A DNA stretch of 64,000 nucleotides, from positions 1 to 64,000 of the forward strand of contig NZ_BOPB01000020.1 of assembly GCF_016863535.1 (NCBI RefSeq), in the 5' to 3' direction. Positions 44,529 through 53,794 of the stretch are shown piece after piece. This DNA is from Micromonospora lutea. GTDB lineage: Bacteria; Actinomycetota; Actinomycetes; Mycobacteriales; Micromonosporaceae. The translations under genes and the position numbers were made by a program. Below the pieces are notes generated by a model that ran no database searches, had not been told where the DNA came from, and saw only the letters and a program-made list of their open reading frames with translations. Position 1 is the first letter of the stretch. Each line of letters opens with the position of its first letter.

Positions 44529-45515
44529 GTGGCTTTCATCGGTTCGTTGCGCCGAGCCGCCCTGACGCCGGACACCAGCGAAACCCGGATGAGCGTGCGG
44601 GGCTTCCACACTCGATCCGAGCAGGCGCGGGACCTGCTCGAGACGATAGGCCGGACGTTCCTCGAAGGGTACGGCGAAGCGGCCGAGGCCCGCCGGGTCG
44701 CCGACACCGAGCCGGCATTGGAACGGATACCGACCCGCTTCCGCGGCTTCGCCTACGAGGGCGCGGCGATGGGACTGGCCGTCCGCGACTGCCTGCCGTT
44801 CGGCGGGGGCCGGGTCAAGGAGTTCCTCGCCGGCCCCGGCAACCCGCACATCTACATGGCGTACGTCGGGATCGGCTGGGCGATGGCCCGGCTGCCCCGG
44901 TTCCGGTGGTCCCGGCTGTACGCCCCGGATCCACTGCTGCGCTGGCTCGTGCTCGACGGGTACGGCTTCCACCAGGCGTACTTCCACACCCACAAGTACG
45001 TGATCGAGCAGTTCCGACACAAGCGGTTCCCCTGGCCCGTGGACGACGACACCGGGTACGCCACCCGGGTCATCGACCAGGGCATCGGTCGTGCCCTGTG
45101 GTTCGTCGGCGGCACCGACGTACTCCAGGTCACCCGCCTGGTCGAGGGGTTCGCCGAATCCCGTCGGGCCGATCTGTACAGCGGCGTCGGACTGGCCGCC
45201 ACCTATGCCGGCGGAGCCGACGAAACCGAACTGCGCGAGCTGTGGCGGCGGGCGGCCAGCTACCGCACCCACCTTGCGCAGGGCGCGGCGTTCGCCGCGG
45301 CGGCCCGGGTCCGGGCGGGGCTCGTGGTGCCTCACGTGGAGCTGGCCACCGGGCTGTTCTGCGACCTCTCGCCGGCCGACGCGGCGGCGGTCACCGACCG
45401 GGTCCGTCCGGGCCTGTCGCTGCCCGGTGAGCCACCGATGTACGAGATCTGGCGGAACTGGGTCCGGGACACCTTCGTCGTCGGCCAGCGCGCCCGCGTC
45501 GCGAACGACCGCTAG
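44529..45515 (+). CDS. UnbL-type enediyne biosynthesis protein 2 (DUF1702)
   Basis: 328 aa from GTG 44529 with GAGGGG upstream. It is clearly paralogous to the preceding gene: GFAYEGAAM, GPGNPHIYMAYVGIGWAMARLP, LDGYGF, DQGIGRALWF and a matching C-terminal MYEIWRNWVRD. Tandem DUF1702 copies next to the enediyne PKS are a known arrangement. The function is still undefined. The stop codon TAG is provided by the left end of the inverted-repeat element at 45512-45600, so the last residues may differ from the ancestral C-terminus. Confidence 0.88.
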   Translation: MAFIGSLRRAALTPDTSETRMSVRGFHTRSEQARDLLETIGRTFLEGYGEAAEARRVADTEPALERIPTRFRGFAYEGAAMGLAVRDCLPFGGGRVKEFLAGPGNPHIYMAYVGIGWAMARLPRFRWSRLYAPDPLLRWLVLDGYGFHQAYFHTHKYVIEQFRHKRFPWPVDDDTGYATRVIDQGIGRALWFVGGTDVLQVTRLVEGFAESRRADLYSGVGLAATYAGGADETELRELWRRAASYRTHLAQGAAFAAAARVRAGLVVPHVELATGLFCDLSPADAAAVTDRVRPGLSLPGEPPMYEIWRNWVRDTFVVGQRARVANDR

Positions 45516-45600
45516 TGCGGTGGCCAGAAGCGTTCACCGGGCCGCACCGGGCCCAGCCGACGACCGGCGGCGTTGGAATCGGGCCTGGACACCGCACTAG
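45512..45600. mobile_element. 89-bp CTAG-flanked inverted-repeat element (MITE-like)
   Basis: The ends CTAGTGCGGTGGCCAG (45512-45527) and its inverted copy (45585-45600) match at 15 of 16 positions. Each terminal repeat is bordered by TA within CTAG, the target pattern of IS630/mariner-type elements. The element fills almost all of the gap between the second DUF1702 gene and pksE, and its TAG is the DUF1702 stop. The RNA could also fold into a hairpin upstream of pksE. A related shortened copy lies at 20936-20958. Confidence 0.6.
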
Positions 45601-45643
45601 CCACTGCGGTCGCCGCTGCGACCAGATCGGAGATTCCGCCACC

Positions 45644-48600
45644 ATGACAAGGATCGCCATCGTCGGGATGGCCTGCCGATACCCGGACGCGTCGTCGCCG
45701 ACGGAGCTGTGGGAGAACGCGGTCGCGGGCCGGCGCGCCTTCCGCCGGCTGCCCGACGCCCGGATGCGTCTGGACGACTACTGGTCGGCCGACCCCGCCG
45801 CGCCGGACCGCTTCTACGCCCGCAACGCCGCCGTGCTGCAGGACTGGGAGTTCGACCGGGTCGCCTTCAAGGTGGCCGGCAGCACCTACCGGTCCACCGA
45901 CCTGACGCACTGGCTGGCCCTGGAGGTCGCCGCCGCGGCGCTGGCCGACGCCGGCTTCCCGATGGGGGCGGGGCTGCCCACCGAGCGCACCGGGGTGGTG
46001 GTCGGCAACAGCCTCACCGGGGAGTTCGCCCGGGCCAACCAGCTACGACTGCGTTGGCCATTCGTCCGGCGGGTGCTCGCGCCCGCCCTGTCCGAGCTGG
46101 ACTGGGACGAGGAGCGGCTGCGGGACTTCCTCGACCTCGTCGAGGCCGACTACAAGCGGCCCTTCCCACCCATCGACGAGGACACCCTCGCCGGGGCGCT
46201 GTCGAACACCATCGCCGGCCGCATCTGCAACCACTTCGACCTGCGTGGGGGCGGCTACACGGTGGACGGTGCCTGCTCATCGTCGTTGCTCTCGGTGACC
46301 ACCGCCTGCCGGTCACTAGTCGACGGCGATGTCGACGTCATGGTGACCGGCGGGGTCGACCTCTCCATCGACCCGTTCGAGATCATCGGGTTCGCGCGGA
46401 CGGGCGCCCTCGCCACCGGCGAGATGCGGGTGTACGACCGCGAGTCCAACGGGTTCTGGCCGGGTGAGGGCTGCGGCATGGTGGTACTCATGCGCGAGCC
46501 GGACGCCCGGCGCGCCGGACACCGTATCTACGCGACCGTGGCCGGTTGGGGCGTCTCCTCCGACGGCCGTGGTGGCATCACCCGACCCGAGATCGGCGGC
46601 TACCAACTGGCGTTGCGGCGGGCGTACGCGCGGGCCGGGTTCGGACTGGAGACGGTCGCGCTGTTCGAAGGGCACGGCACCGGTACGAAGGTGGGCGACA
46701 GCACCGAGCTGTCCGCGCTGTCCCAGGCCCGCCGGATGGCCGACCCCGACGCGCCGCCCGCCGTGATCAGCTCGATCAAGGCCATGATCGGGCACACCAA
46801 GGCCGCAGCCGGGGTCGCCGGTCTGATCAAGGCCGTCCTTGCGCTGCACCAACAGGTGCTGCCCCCGGCGCTCGGTTGCCCCGAGCCCCACGAACTGCTC
46901 ACCGGGGCGCAGCGCACCCTGCGGGTGCTTCCGGCCGCCGAACCCTGGCCGACCGGTGCCCCGCTACGGGCTGGCATCACCGCCATGGGCTTCGGCGGGA
47001 TCAACACCCACGTGGTGGTGGAGAGCAGCCGGGCCAGGCGCCCGGGCGGGCTCGACTCACGGACCGCGACGCTGGCAGTCGGAGCGCAGGACGCCGAGCT
47101 GCTCGTGCTCGACGGGATGTCCTGGGCGGCCTTGCGGGACCGGGCGGAGCAACTCGCCGCGTTCGCCGGCGCCGCCACATACGCGCAGCTGACCGACCTC
47201 GCCGTGATGCTTCGGCACGAGCTGCGCGACCTGCCGTACCGGGCCGCGGTCGTAGTGGTGAACCCGGAGGATGCCGAACGCCAACTGCGCCGGATCGTCG
47301 ACGCCGTGAGCCGGGGCGAGGAGTCGCTTCCCCCCGGTGCGGATCGGGTCTTCCTGGGGCAGGTCACCGGCCGAGCCCGAATCGGCTACCTCTTTCCCGG
47401 CCAGGGCTCCGGTCGGGGCACGGCCGGTGGTGCGCTGCGGCGCAGGTTCCCGGTGGTGGACACGGTGTATCGGCAGGCGGCGCTGTCGGGCGACGCCGAC
47501 CAGGTCGCCACCCAGGTCGCCCAACCCCGCATCGTCACCGGCTCGGTCGCCGGCCTGTCCGCGCTGACGCTGCTCGGCATCGAGGCCACCGTGGCCGTCG
47601 GCCACAGCCTCGGCGAGCTGACCGCGCTGCACTGGGCCGGAGTGATGGACCAGGCGCAGCTGCTGCGGATGGCGACCGCGCGGGGTGCGGCCATGGCGCG
47701 GCACAGCGCGTCGGGCACCATGGCGGGGATCGCCGCCCCACCGGCCATCGTCGAGCGTCTCATCGACGGGCTGCCGGTCGTGGTCAGCGGATACAACGGT
47801 CCCGCGCAGACGGTGGTCGCCGGTGCGGTCGCCGCGGTACGTGAGGCGTGCCGCCGGGCTGCCGCCGACGGCATGGGCGCCACCCCGCTGGCGGTCTCCC
47901 ACGCCTTCCACTCGCCGCTGGTCGCGCCGGCGGCCGAGGTGTTCGCCGCCACGCTGGTCGGCGCCGACCTCGCCCCCCTCGGACGTCGGGTCGTCTCCAC
48001 CGTCACCGGCGAGTCGCTGCCGGCGGAGACCGACGTGCCGTCCCTGCTGCGCCGGCAGATCACCGAGCCGGTGCGGTTCAGCCAGGCCGTCGCCGTTGCC
48101 AGCGGGGAGGTCGACCTCTTCGTGGAGGTGGGACCGGGCCGGGTGCTGTCGCGGCTCGCGGCCGAGGCCACCGGGGTCACAGCGGTACCGCTGGACACCG
48201 ACGACGAGTCGCTGGTCAGCCTGCTACAGGTGGTCGGGGCGGCGTACGTCCGCGGCGCGGCCGGGATGCCCGCCGCGCTGTTCGAGGACCGCCTGGCCCG
48301 TCCGATCGACATCACCGCGCCACCGGCGGTGCTGACCAGCCCGTGCGAGGCGGTGCCGGTAGCCGCCGTCGCCGGGGGAGAGGGCGCGGCCGTTGGTCCG
48401 GCCGCCTGCCCGGCCAGGACGACGTGGCCCGCGGATCCCGCCGACCGGTCCGGGTCGGGGACGCTCGACCTGCTCCGGCAGATGGCCGCGACGCGGGCGG
48501 AACTCCCGGTCGAGATGGTGCGGCCGGACAGCCGGCTCCTGGACGACCTGCACCTGAGCTCGATCACCGTCGGCAACCTCGTCAACGAGGTGGCCGAGCG

Positions 48601-51442
48601 GATGGGCCTGGGCGCGGTGAGTATGCCCCTGAACTTCGCGGCGGCGTCGGTACGGGAACTCGCCACCGCGCTCGAGGAGTTGCACGCGACCGGTGGGGAG
48701 ACCGCCGTCGCGGCCAGCCCGCCGGTCGTCGGCGCGGAGAGCTGGGCCCGGGCCTGGGTGGTCGACCTGGACCCGGCCCCGGTGCCCGAGCCGGTCGACC
48801 CGCTCGGGCCGGGCGGCTGGCGACTGTACGCACCGGCGGACCACCCGTTCGCCGCCGCCCTCGCCGACCGGCTAGCGGCGACAGAGACCGGTTCCGGTGT
48901 GCTGGTCTGCCTACCGCCGGGCTGTACGGAGCCCGACCTGGAGCGAGCGCTGCACGGCGCCCAGGAAGCGCTGGCCGATGCGGACGTCGACCGGTTCGTG
49001 CTCGTCCAGCATGATCGCGGTGCCGCGGGCCTGGCGAAGACGCTGCGCATGGAGCAGCCCCGGGTGCGGGTGACGATCGCGCACGTCCCGGCCACCGCCG
49101 ACGCGATCGAGTACGTCGTCGGCGAGGTGCGGGCGACCGACCAGTACGCCGAGGCGTACTACGACCTCGACGGCGTGCGGCGGGTGCCGACGCTGCGCGC
49201 GATGCCCCTTCAAGCGGAGCAGACCCGGGCGCCACTGGACGAGTCGGACGTCCTGCTGGTCACCGGCGGCGGCAAGGGCATCACGGCCGAGTGCGCCTTC
49301 GCCCTGGCCGTGGAGACCGGCGCCCGGCTCGCCCTGCTCGGCCGGTCTGACCCGGCGACCGACTCGGAGCTGGCGGCGAACCTGGAGCGGCTGGCCCATC
49401 ACGGCGTGACCGCCCACTACGTGCGGGCCGACGTCACCGAACCGGCGCAGGTGGCGGCGGCCGTCGACGAGACCGTCCGGGAGCTCGGTCCGGTGACCGC
49501 GGTGCTGCACGGCGCGGGTACCAACGAACCGGCGGCGCTGGACCACCTCGACACCGCGGCGCTGCGGCGTGCCTTCGCCGCGAAGGTGGGTGGGCTGCGC
49601 GCGGTGCTGGACGTCGTCGGGGCCGGCAACCTGCGTCTGCTGGTCACCCTCGGCAGCATCATCGGCCGGGCCGGCCTTCAGGGCGAGGCCCACTACGCGA
49701 CGGCCAACGAGTGGCTGGCCGACCTGACCCGGACGGTCGGCGAGGAGCATCCGAGCTGCCGCTCGGTCTGCCTGGAATGGTCGGTGTGGTCCGGCGTGGG
49801 GATGGGCGAGCGGCTCTCCGTCGTGGACACGCTGGCCCGGCAGGGCGTCACGCCGATCACTCCCACCCAGGGTGTCGAACTCCTGCGCCGGCTGGTGACC
49901 GACCCGGCGGCGCCGCCGGTGGTGGTGGTCAGTGGACGCACCTCCGGCATCGACACCGTCCGCTACGAGCGGGTGGAGCTACCGCTGCTGCGGTTCCTGG
50001 AACGGCCGCTGGTGCACTATCCCCGGGTCGAGCTGGTGACCGAGGCGGAGCTGAGTACCGGCAGCGACCCCTACCTGTCCGATCACCACCTCGACGGGAA
50101 TCTGTTGTTTCCGGCGGTCCTCGGCATGGAGGCGATGGCTCAGGTGGCATCGGCCCTGACCGGCCGGTCGTCGGCGCCGACGGTGCAGGACGCGGAGTTC
50201 CTGCGACCGATCGTCGTCGCACCGGACGGGGCGACCCGGATCCGCGTCGCCGCCGTGGCTACCGGCCCCGACGTGGTGCAGGTGGCCATCCACAGCAGCG
50301 AGACCCGGTTCGCCGCCGAACACTTCCGGGCCCGCCTGCGCTACGGCACGCCGGCCGTACCCGACGGACCGCCCCGGCCGGTGCCGACGGACGTGCCGGA
50401 GGTACCGCTGCGCCCGGCGACAGAGCTCTACGGTGACCTGCTGTTCCAGGGCCGGCGGTTCCAGCGCGTGCTGCGCTACCACCACGCGGCGGCCCGCGAG
50501 GTCGACGCGGCCCTGCTTTCCGAGGAACACGACTGGTTCGCCGCCTTCCATCCACGGACCCTGCTGCTCGGCGACCCCGGCGTCCGGGACGCGCTGATGC
50601 ACGGCAACCAGGTCTGCGTACCCAACGCCACCCTCCTGCCGACCGGCGTCGCGCGAATCTGGACGGCCGCAGGCGGGAACGGGCCGGGACCGTACCGGTA
50701 TCAGGCGGTCGAACGGTCCCGCGACCGAGACACCTACGTGTACGACGTGGTGCTGCGGACCGGCGACGGCGAGGTGGTCGAACGTTGGGAAGGGTTGAGT
50801 CTGCGCGCCGTACGCCGTGGCGACGGGCGGGGCCCGTGGCTCGCGCCGCTGCTCGGGCCGTTCCTGCAACGCGCGGTCGGTGAGCTGACCGGCGTCGAGA
50901 TCGCGGTCGGGGTCGAGCCCGACGGCGCGGACGCGGCGGAGACCGGCGATCCGCTGGCCACCCGCAGGTCCCGCTCGGCCCGGGCACTGGCTCGCGCCAC
51001 CGGGCGCAGGTGGCCGGTGCGGTACCGCGCTGACGGCCGGCCGGAGATCGACGGCGGCCGGGAGGTGTCGTTCGCGCACGGCGCGGGCCTGACGGTGTGC
51101 GCGGTGGCGTCCCAGCCGACCGCCTGTGACGTGGAGGCGGTCGTGCCCCGCACCCCGGTGGAGTGGCGCGGTCTGCTCGGCGCACACGCGGAGTTGCTGC
51201 CGCTGCTGACCGGCCCGGAGGGTGGCGACAACCGCGACGTGGCGGGTACCCGCGTCTGGGTGGCCATGGAATGCCTGCAGAAGGCGGGCGAGCCCCTGGC
51301 GGGCCCGCTCACCGTCCGGCCCGTCGAGCACCCCGGCTGGGTGGTGCTCAGCGCGGGACCGATCACCGTCGCGACCTTCGTGACGGCGTTGCGGGACGTG
51401 TCCGAGCCGGTGGTATTCGGGCTACTGACAGGGGAGGGCTGA
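45644..51442 (+). CDS. pksE: Enediyne polyketide synthase PksE (KS-AT-ACP-KR-DH-PPTase)
   Basis: 1932 aa, within a few residues of SgcE and CalE8. KS: Cys211 in DGACSSSL, with EGHGTGT and IGHTKAA. AT: GHSLGE with Ser655. ACP: DDLHLSSI, with Ser973 as the pantetheine site, the conserved enediyne spacing. KR: VTGGGKGIT from residue 1206, with the YATAN active site. DH: HxxxGxxxxP beginning His1481. C-terminal phosphopantetheinyl transferase: CDVEAV (Asp1829) and a WVAMECLQKAG segment, so it primes its own ACP. The enzyme iteratively makes the linear polyene precursor of the warhead from acetyl/malonyl-CoA. ATG 45644. It is coupled to the thioesterase by TGATG overlap. This is the defining gene of the cluster. 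Confidence 0.98.
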   Translation: MTRIAIVGMACRYPDASSPTELWENAVAGRRAFRRLPDARMRLDDYWSADPAAPDRFYARNAAVLQDWEFDRVAFKVAGSTYRSTDLTHWLALEVAAAALADAGFPMGAGLPTERTGVVVGNSLTGEFARANQLRLRWPFVRRVLAPALSELDWDEERLRDFLDLVEADYKRPFPPIDEDTLAGALSNTIAGRICNHFDLRGGGYTVDGACSSSLLSVTTACRSLVDGDVDVMVTGGVDLSIDPFEIIGFARTGALATGEMRVYDRESNGFWPGEGCGMVVLMREPDARRAGHRIYATVAGWGVSSDGRGGITRPEIGGYQLALRRAYARAGFGLETVALFEGHGTGTKVGDSTELSALSQARRMADPDAPPAVISSIKAMIGHTKAAAGVAGLIKAVLALHQQVLPPALGCPEPHELLTGAQRTLRVLPAAEPWPTGAPLRAGITAMGFGGINTHVVVESSRARRPGGLDSRTATLAVGAQDAELLVLDGMSWAALRDRAEQLAAFAGAATYAQLTDLAVMLRHELRDLPYRAAVVVVNPEDAERQLRRIVDAVSRGEESLPPGADRVFLGQVTGRARIGYLFPGQGSGRGTAGGALRRRFPVVDTVYRQAALSGDADQVATQVAQPRIVTGSVAGLSALTLLGIEATVAVGHSLGELTALHWAGVMDQAQLLRMATARGAAMARHSASGTMAGIAAPPAIVERLIDGLPVVVSGYNGPAQTVVAGAVAAVREACRRAAADGMGATPLAVSHAFHSPLVAPAAEVFAATLVGADLAPLGRRVVSTVTGESLPAETDVPSLLRRQITEPVRFSQAVAVASGEVDLFVEVGPGRVLSRLAAEATGVTAVPLDTDDESLVSLLQVVGAAYVRGAAGMPAALFEDRLARPIDITAPPAVLTSPCEAVPVAAVAGGEGAAVGPAACPARTTWPADPADRSGSGTLDLLRQMAATRAELPVEMVRPDSRLLDDLHLSSITVGNLVNEVAERMGLGAVSMPLNFAAASVRELATALEELHATGGETAVAASPPVVGAESWARAWVVDLDPAPVPEPVDPLGPGGWRLYAPADHPFAAALADRLAATETGSGVLVCLPPGCTEPDLERALHGAQEALADADVDRFVLVQHDRGAAGLAKTLRMEQPRVRVTIAHVPATADAIEYVVGEVRATDQYAEAYYDLDGVRRVPTLRAMPLQAEQTRAPLDESDVLLVTGGGKGITAECAFALAVETGARLALLGRSDPATDSELAANLERLAHHGVTAHYVRADVTEPAQVAAAVDETVRELGPVTAVLHGAGTNEPAALDHLDTAALRRAFAAKVGGLRAVLDVVGAGNLRLLVTLGSIIGRAGLQGEAHYATANEWLADLTRTVGEEHPSCRSVCLEWSVWSGVGMGERLSVVDTLARQGVTPITPTQGVELLRRLVTDPAAPPVVVVSGRTSGIDTVRYERVELPLLRFLERPLVHYPRVELVTEAELSTGSDPYLSDHHLDGNLLFPAVLGMEAMAQVASALTGRSSAPTVQDAEFLRPIVVAPDGATRIRVAAVATGPDVVQVAIHSSETRFAAEHFRARLRYGTPAVPDGPPRPVPTDVPEVPLRPATELYGDLLFQGRRFQRVLRYHHAAAREVDAALLSEEHDWFAAFHPRTLLLGDPGVRDALMHGNQVCVPNATLLPTGVARIWTAAGGNGPGPYRYQAVERSRDRDTYVYDVVLRTGDGEVVERWEGLSLRAVRRGDGRGPWLAPLLGPFLQRAVGELTGVEIAVGVEPDGADAAETGDPLATRRSRSARALARATGRRWPVRYRADGRPEIDGGREVSFAHGAGLTVCAVASQPTACDVEAVVPRTPVEWRGLLGAHAELLPLLTGPEGGDNRDVAGTRVWVAMECLQKAGEPLAGPLTVRPVEHPGWVVLSAGPITVATFVTALRDVSEPVVFGLLTGEG

Positions 51443-51882
51443 TGTCCCGTTATTTCGAGTACCGGCACGTGGTCGGGTTCGAGGAGACCAACCTCGTCGG
51501 CAACGTCTACTACGTGCACTACCTGCGGTGGCAGGGCCGATGTCGGGAGATGTTCCTGCGGGAACGGGTGCCGCAGGTGCTCGACGACCTGCGAGCGGAT
51601 CTCAAGCTGTTCACCCTGCGGGTCGACTGCGAGTTCTTCGCCGAGATCTCCGCTCTCGACGAGGTGTCCGTCCGGATGCGACTGGTCGAACTGGCGCAGA
51701 CGCAGGTCGAGTTCGGCTTCGACTACCTGCGCCTCGCCGAGACCGGGGGCGAGACGCTGGTGGCGCGGGGGATGCAGCGGGTGGCCTGCATGCGGGGCCC
51801 GAACACCCGTACCGTGCCCACCCGGGTACCAGAGGCCCTGGCCCAGGCGCTCGCGCCGTACGTGCGGGCGGAGGCGTCGTGA
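51442..51882 (+). CDS. Enediyne hotdog thioesterase (SgcE10/CalE7-like)
   Basis: 146 aa, a 4-hydroxybenzoyl-CoA thioesterase-type hotdog fold. ETNLVGNVYYVHYLRWQGRC is the family's signature helix region, with an Asn/Tyr pair in place of the usual acid. LVELAQTQVEFGFDYLR forms the central strand. It releases the polyene product from the PKS ACP, and PKS plus this thioesterase alone give the heptaene shunt product in related systems. The ATG overlaps the PKS stop (TGATG), and its own stop overlaps the reductase start (GTGA). Confidence 0.95.
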   Translation: MSRYFEYRHVVGFEETNLVGNVYYVHYLRWQGRCREMFLRERVPQVLDDLRADLKLFTLRVDCEFFAEISALDEVSVRMRLVELAQTQVEFGFDYLRLAETGGETLVARGMQRVACMRGPNTRTVPTRVPEALAQALAPYVRAEAS

Positions 51883-52430
51883 CCGGGGCGGCGGGTGCGC
51901 GAACCGACCCCCCACCCGATGGGCACCTCGCCACCGGCCGTGAACTGCGGCGGGTCTTCGGCACCTTCGCCACCGGGGTGACCGTGCTGACGGTGGGGGG
52001 TGAGCATCCGCACGGCATGACGGCGAACTCCTTCGCGTCCGTCTCGCTCGACCCGCCGCTGGTGCTCGTCTGCGTCGGCCGTTCCACGGTGATGCACGCC
52101 TGCCTGGCGGGCGCGTCGAGCTTCGGGGTTTCCGTGCTCGCGGCCGGTCACGCCGGCATCGCGCAGTACTTCGCCGACTCCCGACGCCCGGTCGGCCCGG
52201 GGGAGTTCGCCGAGATCCGGACGGTGCCCGGGGCACGGACCGGTGTACCGCTGATCGCCGGTGCCCTGGCCTGGTTCGAGTGCGAGTCGTGGCGACGGTA
52301 CGACGGCGGTGACCACACGATCGTCGTCGGCCGGCTGCTCTCGGCCGTGCGGGTCGCCGCAGGCGGAGCCCTGCTGTTCCACGACGGACAGCTGGGCACG
52401 ACCGAGTACGAGTGGAGGGCACGGGGATGA
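51879..52430 (+). CDS. Flavin reductase (SgcE6-like)
   Basis: 183 aa from GTG 51879 (GTGA overlap with the thioesterase). The RRVFGTFATGVTVLTV N-terminal strand and GMTANSFASVSLDPPLVLVC motif are typical of HpaC/ActVB-type flavin reductases, with GDHTIVVGRLLSA later. It reduces FAD or FMN with NAD(P)H and supplies FADH2 to partner enzymes. In C-1027 the equivalent protein serves the SgcC hydroxylase. Here likely clients are the HpaB hydroxylase (33387), the halogenase (25906) and the acyl-CoA-dehydrogenase-like enzyme (60837). The stop overlaps the P450 start by ATGA. Confidence 0.92.
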   Translation: MTGAAGARTDPPPDGHLATGRELRRVFGTFATGVTVLTVGGEHPHGMTANSFASVSLDPPLVLVCVGRSTVMHACLAGASSFGVSVLAAGHAGIAQYFADSRRPVGPGEFAEIRTVPGARTGVPLIAGALAWFECESWRRYDGGDHTIVVGRLLSAVRVAAGGALLFHDGQLGTTEYEWRARG

Positions 52431-53794
52431 CGGCACGGGACCCACGACCGGTGGCGCCGCCGGGGCCGCCCAGGCGGGCGGCGCTGCGGATGCTGGCGGT
52501 GATGACCCGCGATCGGCTGGGGATGATCAGTGACGCCGTCGACCGGTACGGCGATGCGGTGCGGATCCCGGTGGGCCACAAGAGGCTGCACGTGTTCAAC
52601 CACCCGGACCACGCGCAGCACGTGCTGGCCGACAACGCGGGCAACTATCGCAAGGGCATCGGTCTGGTGCATGCCCGACGGGCGCTCGGGGACGGCCTGC
52701 TGACCAGCGAGGGCGAGCTGTGGCGCAAGCAGCGCAAGGTGATCCAGCCGGTGTTCCAGCCGCGGCGGCTGGCCCACCACGCCGGCCTCATCGCGGCCGA
52801 GGCGCAGCGGTTGGTCCACCGGCTCCGCCAGCGTGAGGGCGGGGCTGCGGTGGACGTGGTCGCCGAGTTCACCGGCCTCACCCTGGGCGTGCTGGGCCGG
52901 ACCCTGCTCGATGCCGACCTGAGCCCGTTCGGGTCCGTCGGCGAGGAGTTCGCGGCCGTCCAGGACCAGGCGATGTTCGAGCTGGCCACACTCGGGATGG
53001 TGCCCGCCTGGGTGCCGTTGCCTCGCCAGCTGCGCTTCCGGCGGGCCCGTCGTGAGCTGCAACGGGTAGTAGACCAGTTGGTGGCGGCGCGGGCGGGTGA
53101 TGCCGACGGCCAGGACGACGTCCTCTCCCGGCTCATCGTCTCCACCCGTGCTGAGCCGGATCCCCGGGTCGCGCGTGGTCGACTTCGCGACGAGTTGGTC
53201 ACGCTGCTCCTGGCCGGCCACGAGACCACCGCCAGCACCCTCGGCTGGACGTTGTACCGCGTCGACCGCGAGCCGGAGGTGCGGCACCGGTTGCGGGCGG
53301 AGGCGCAGGCCGTGCTGGGCGGGCGGTTACCTGGCTACGAGGACCTGCACCAGCTGCGCTACACCACGATGGTGGTGAAGGAGGCGATGCGGCTGCACCC
53401 GCCGGTGTGGCTGCTGCCCCGGATCGCCGTCGCGCCCGACGTGGTGGGTGGGCACGCGGTGCCGGCCGGAGCCGATGTGGTCATCCTGCCGTACACCCTG
53501 CACCGGCACCGGGAGTTCTGGGTGGACCCGGAGCGGTTCGACCCGGAGCGGTTCGACCCGACCAGGGTGCGGGACCGACCCCGGTACGCCTACATCCCGT
53601 TCGGGGCCGGCCCACGCATCTGCGTCGGCAGCAACCTCGGTTTGATGGAGGCGGTGTTCGTGCTGGCGATGATCGCCCGGGAGTTCCGACTCTCGACGCC
53701 ACCCGGGCACCAGGTCGTCCCGGAGCCGATGCTGTCGCTGAGGATCCGTGGCGGGTTGCCGATGCTGGTCAGAACGGTGGACGGGGGCGGCTGA
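52427..53794 (+). CDS. Cytochrome P450 of the warhead operon (SgcE7-like)
   Basis: 455 aa. I-helix LLAGHETTAS, ExxR in KEAMRLHPP, PERFDPERFDP, and heme loop FGAGPRICVGSNLG with the Cys ligand near residue 402. The N-terminal part (VGHKRLHVFNHPDHAQHVLADN) resembles CYP102/CYP4-like bacterial P450s, unlike the gene at 3016. It is translationally coupled to the flavin reductase by ATGA. In nine-membered clusters the E7 P450 is thought to oxidise the enediyne core. Codon 301 (53327-53329) is TTA. The last 205 bp are overlapped on the opposite strand by the regulator at 53590. Confidence 0.93.
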   Translation: MTARDPRPVAPPGPPRRAALRMLAVMTRDRLGMISDAVDRYGDAVRIPVGHKRLHVFNHPDHAQHVLADNAGNYRKGIGLVHARRALGDGLLTSEGELWRKQRKVIQPVFQPRRLAHHAGLIAAEAQRLVHRLRQREGGAAVDVVAEFTGLTLGVLGRTLLDADLSPFGSVGEEFAAVQDQAMFELATLGMVPAWVPLPRQLRFRRARRELQRVVDQLVAARAGDADGQDDVLSRLIVSTRAEPDPRVARGRLRDELVTLLLAGHETTASTLGWTLYRVDREPEVRHRLRAEAQAVLGGRLPGYEDLHQLRYTTMVVKEAMRLHPPVWLLPRIAVAPDVVGGHAVPAGADVVILPYTLHRHREFWVDPERFDPERFDPTRVRDRPRYAYIPFGAGPRICVGSNLGLMEAVFVLAMIAREFRLSTPPGHQVVPEPMLSLRIRGGLPMLVRTVDGGG

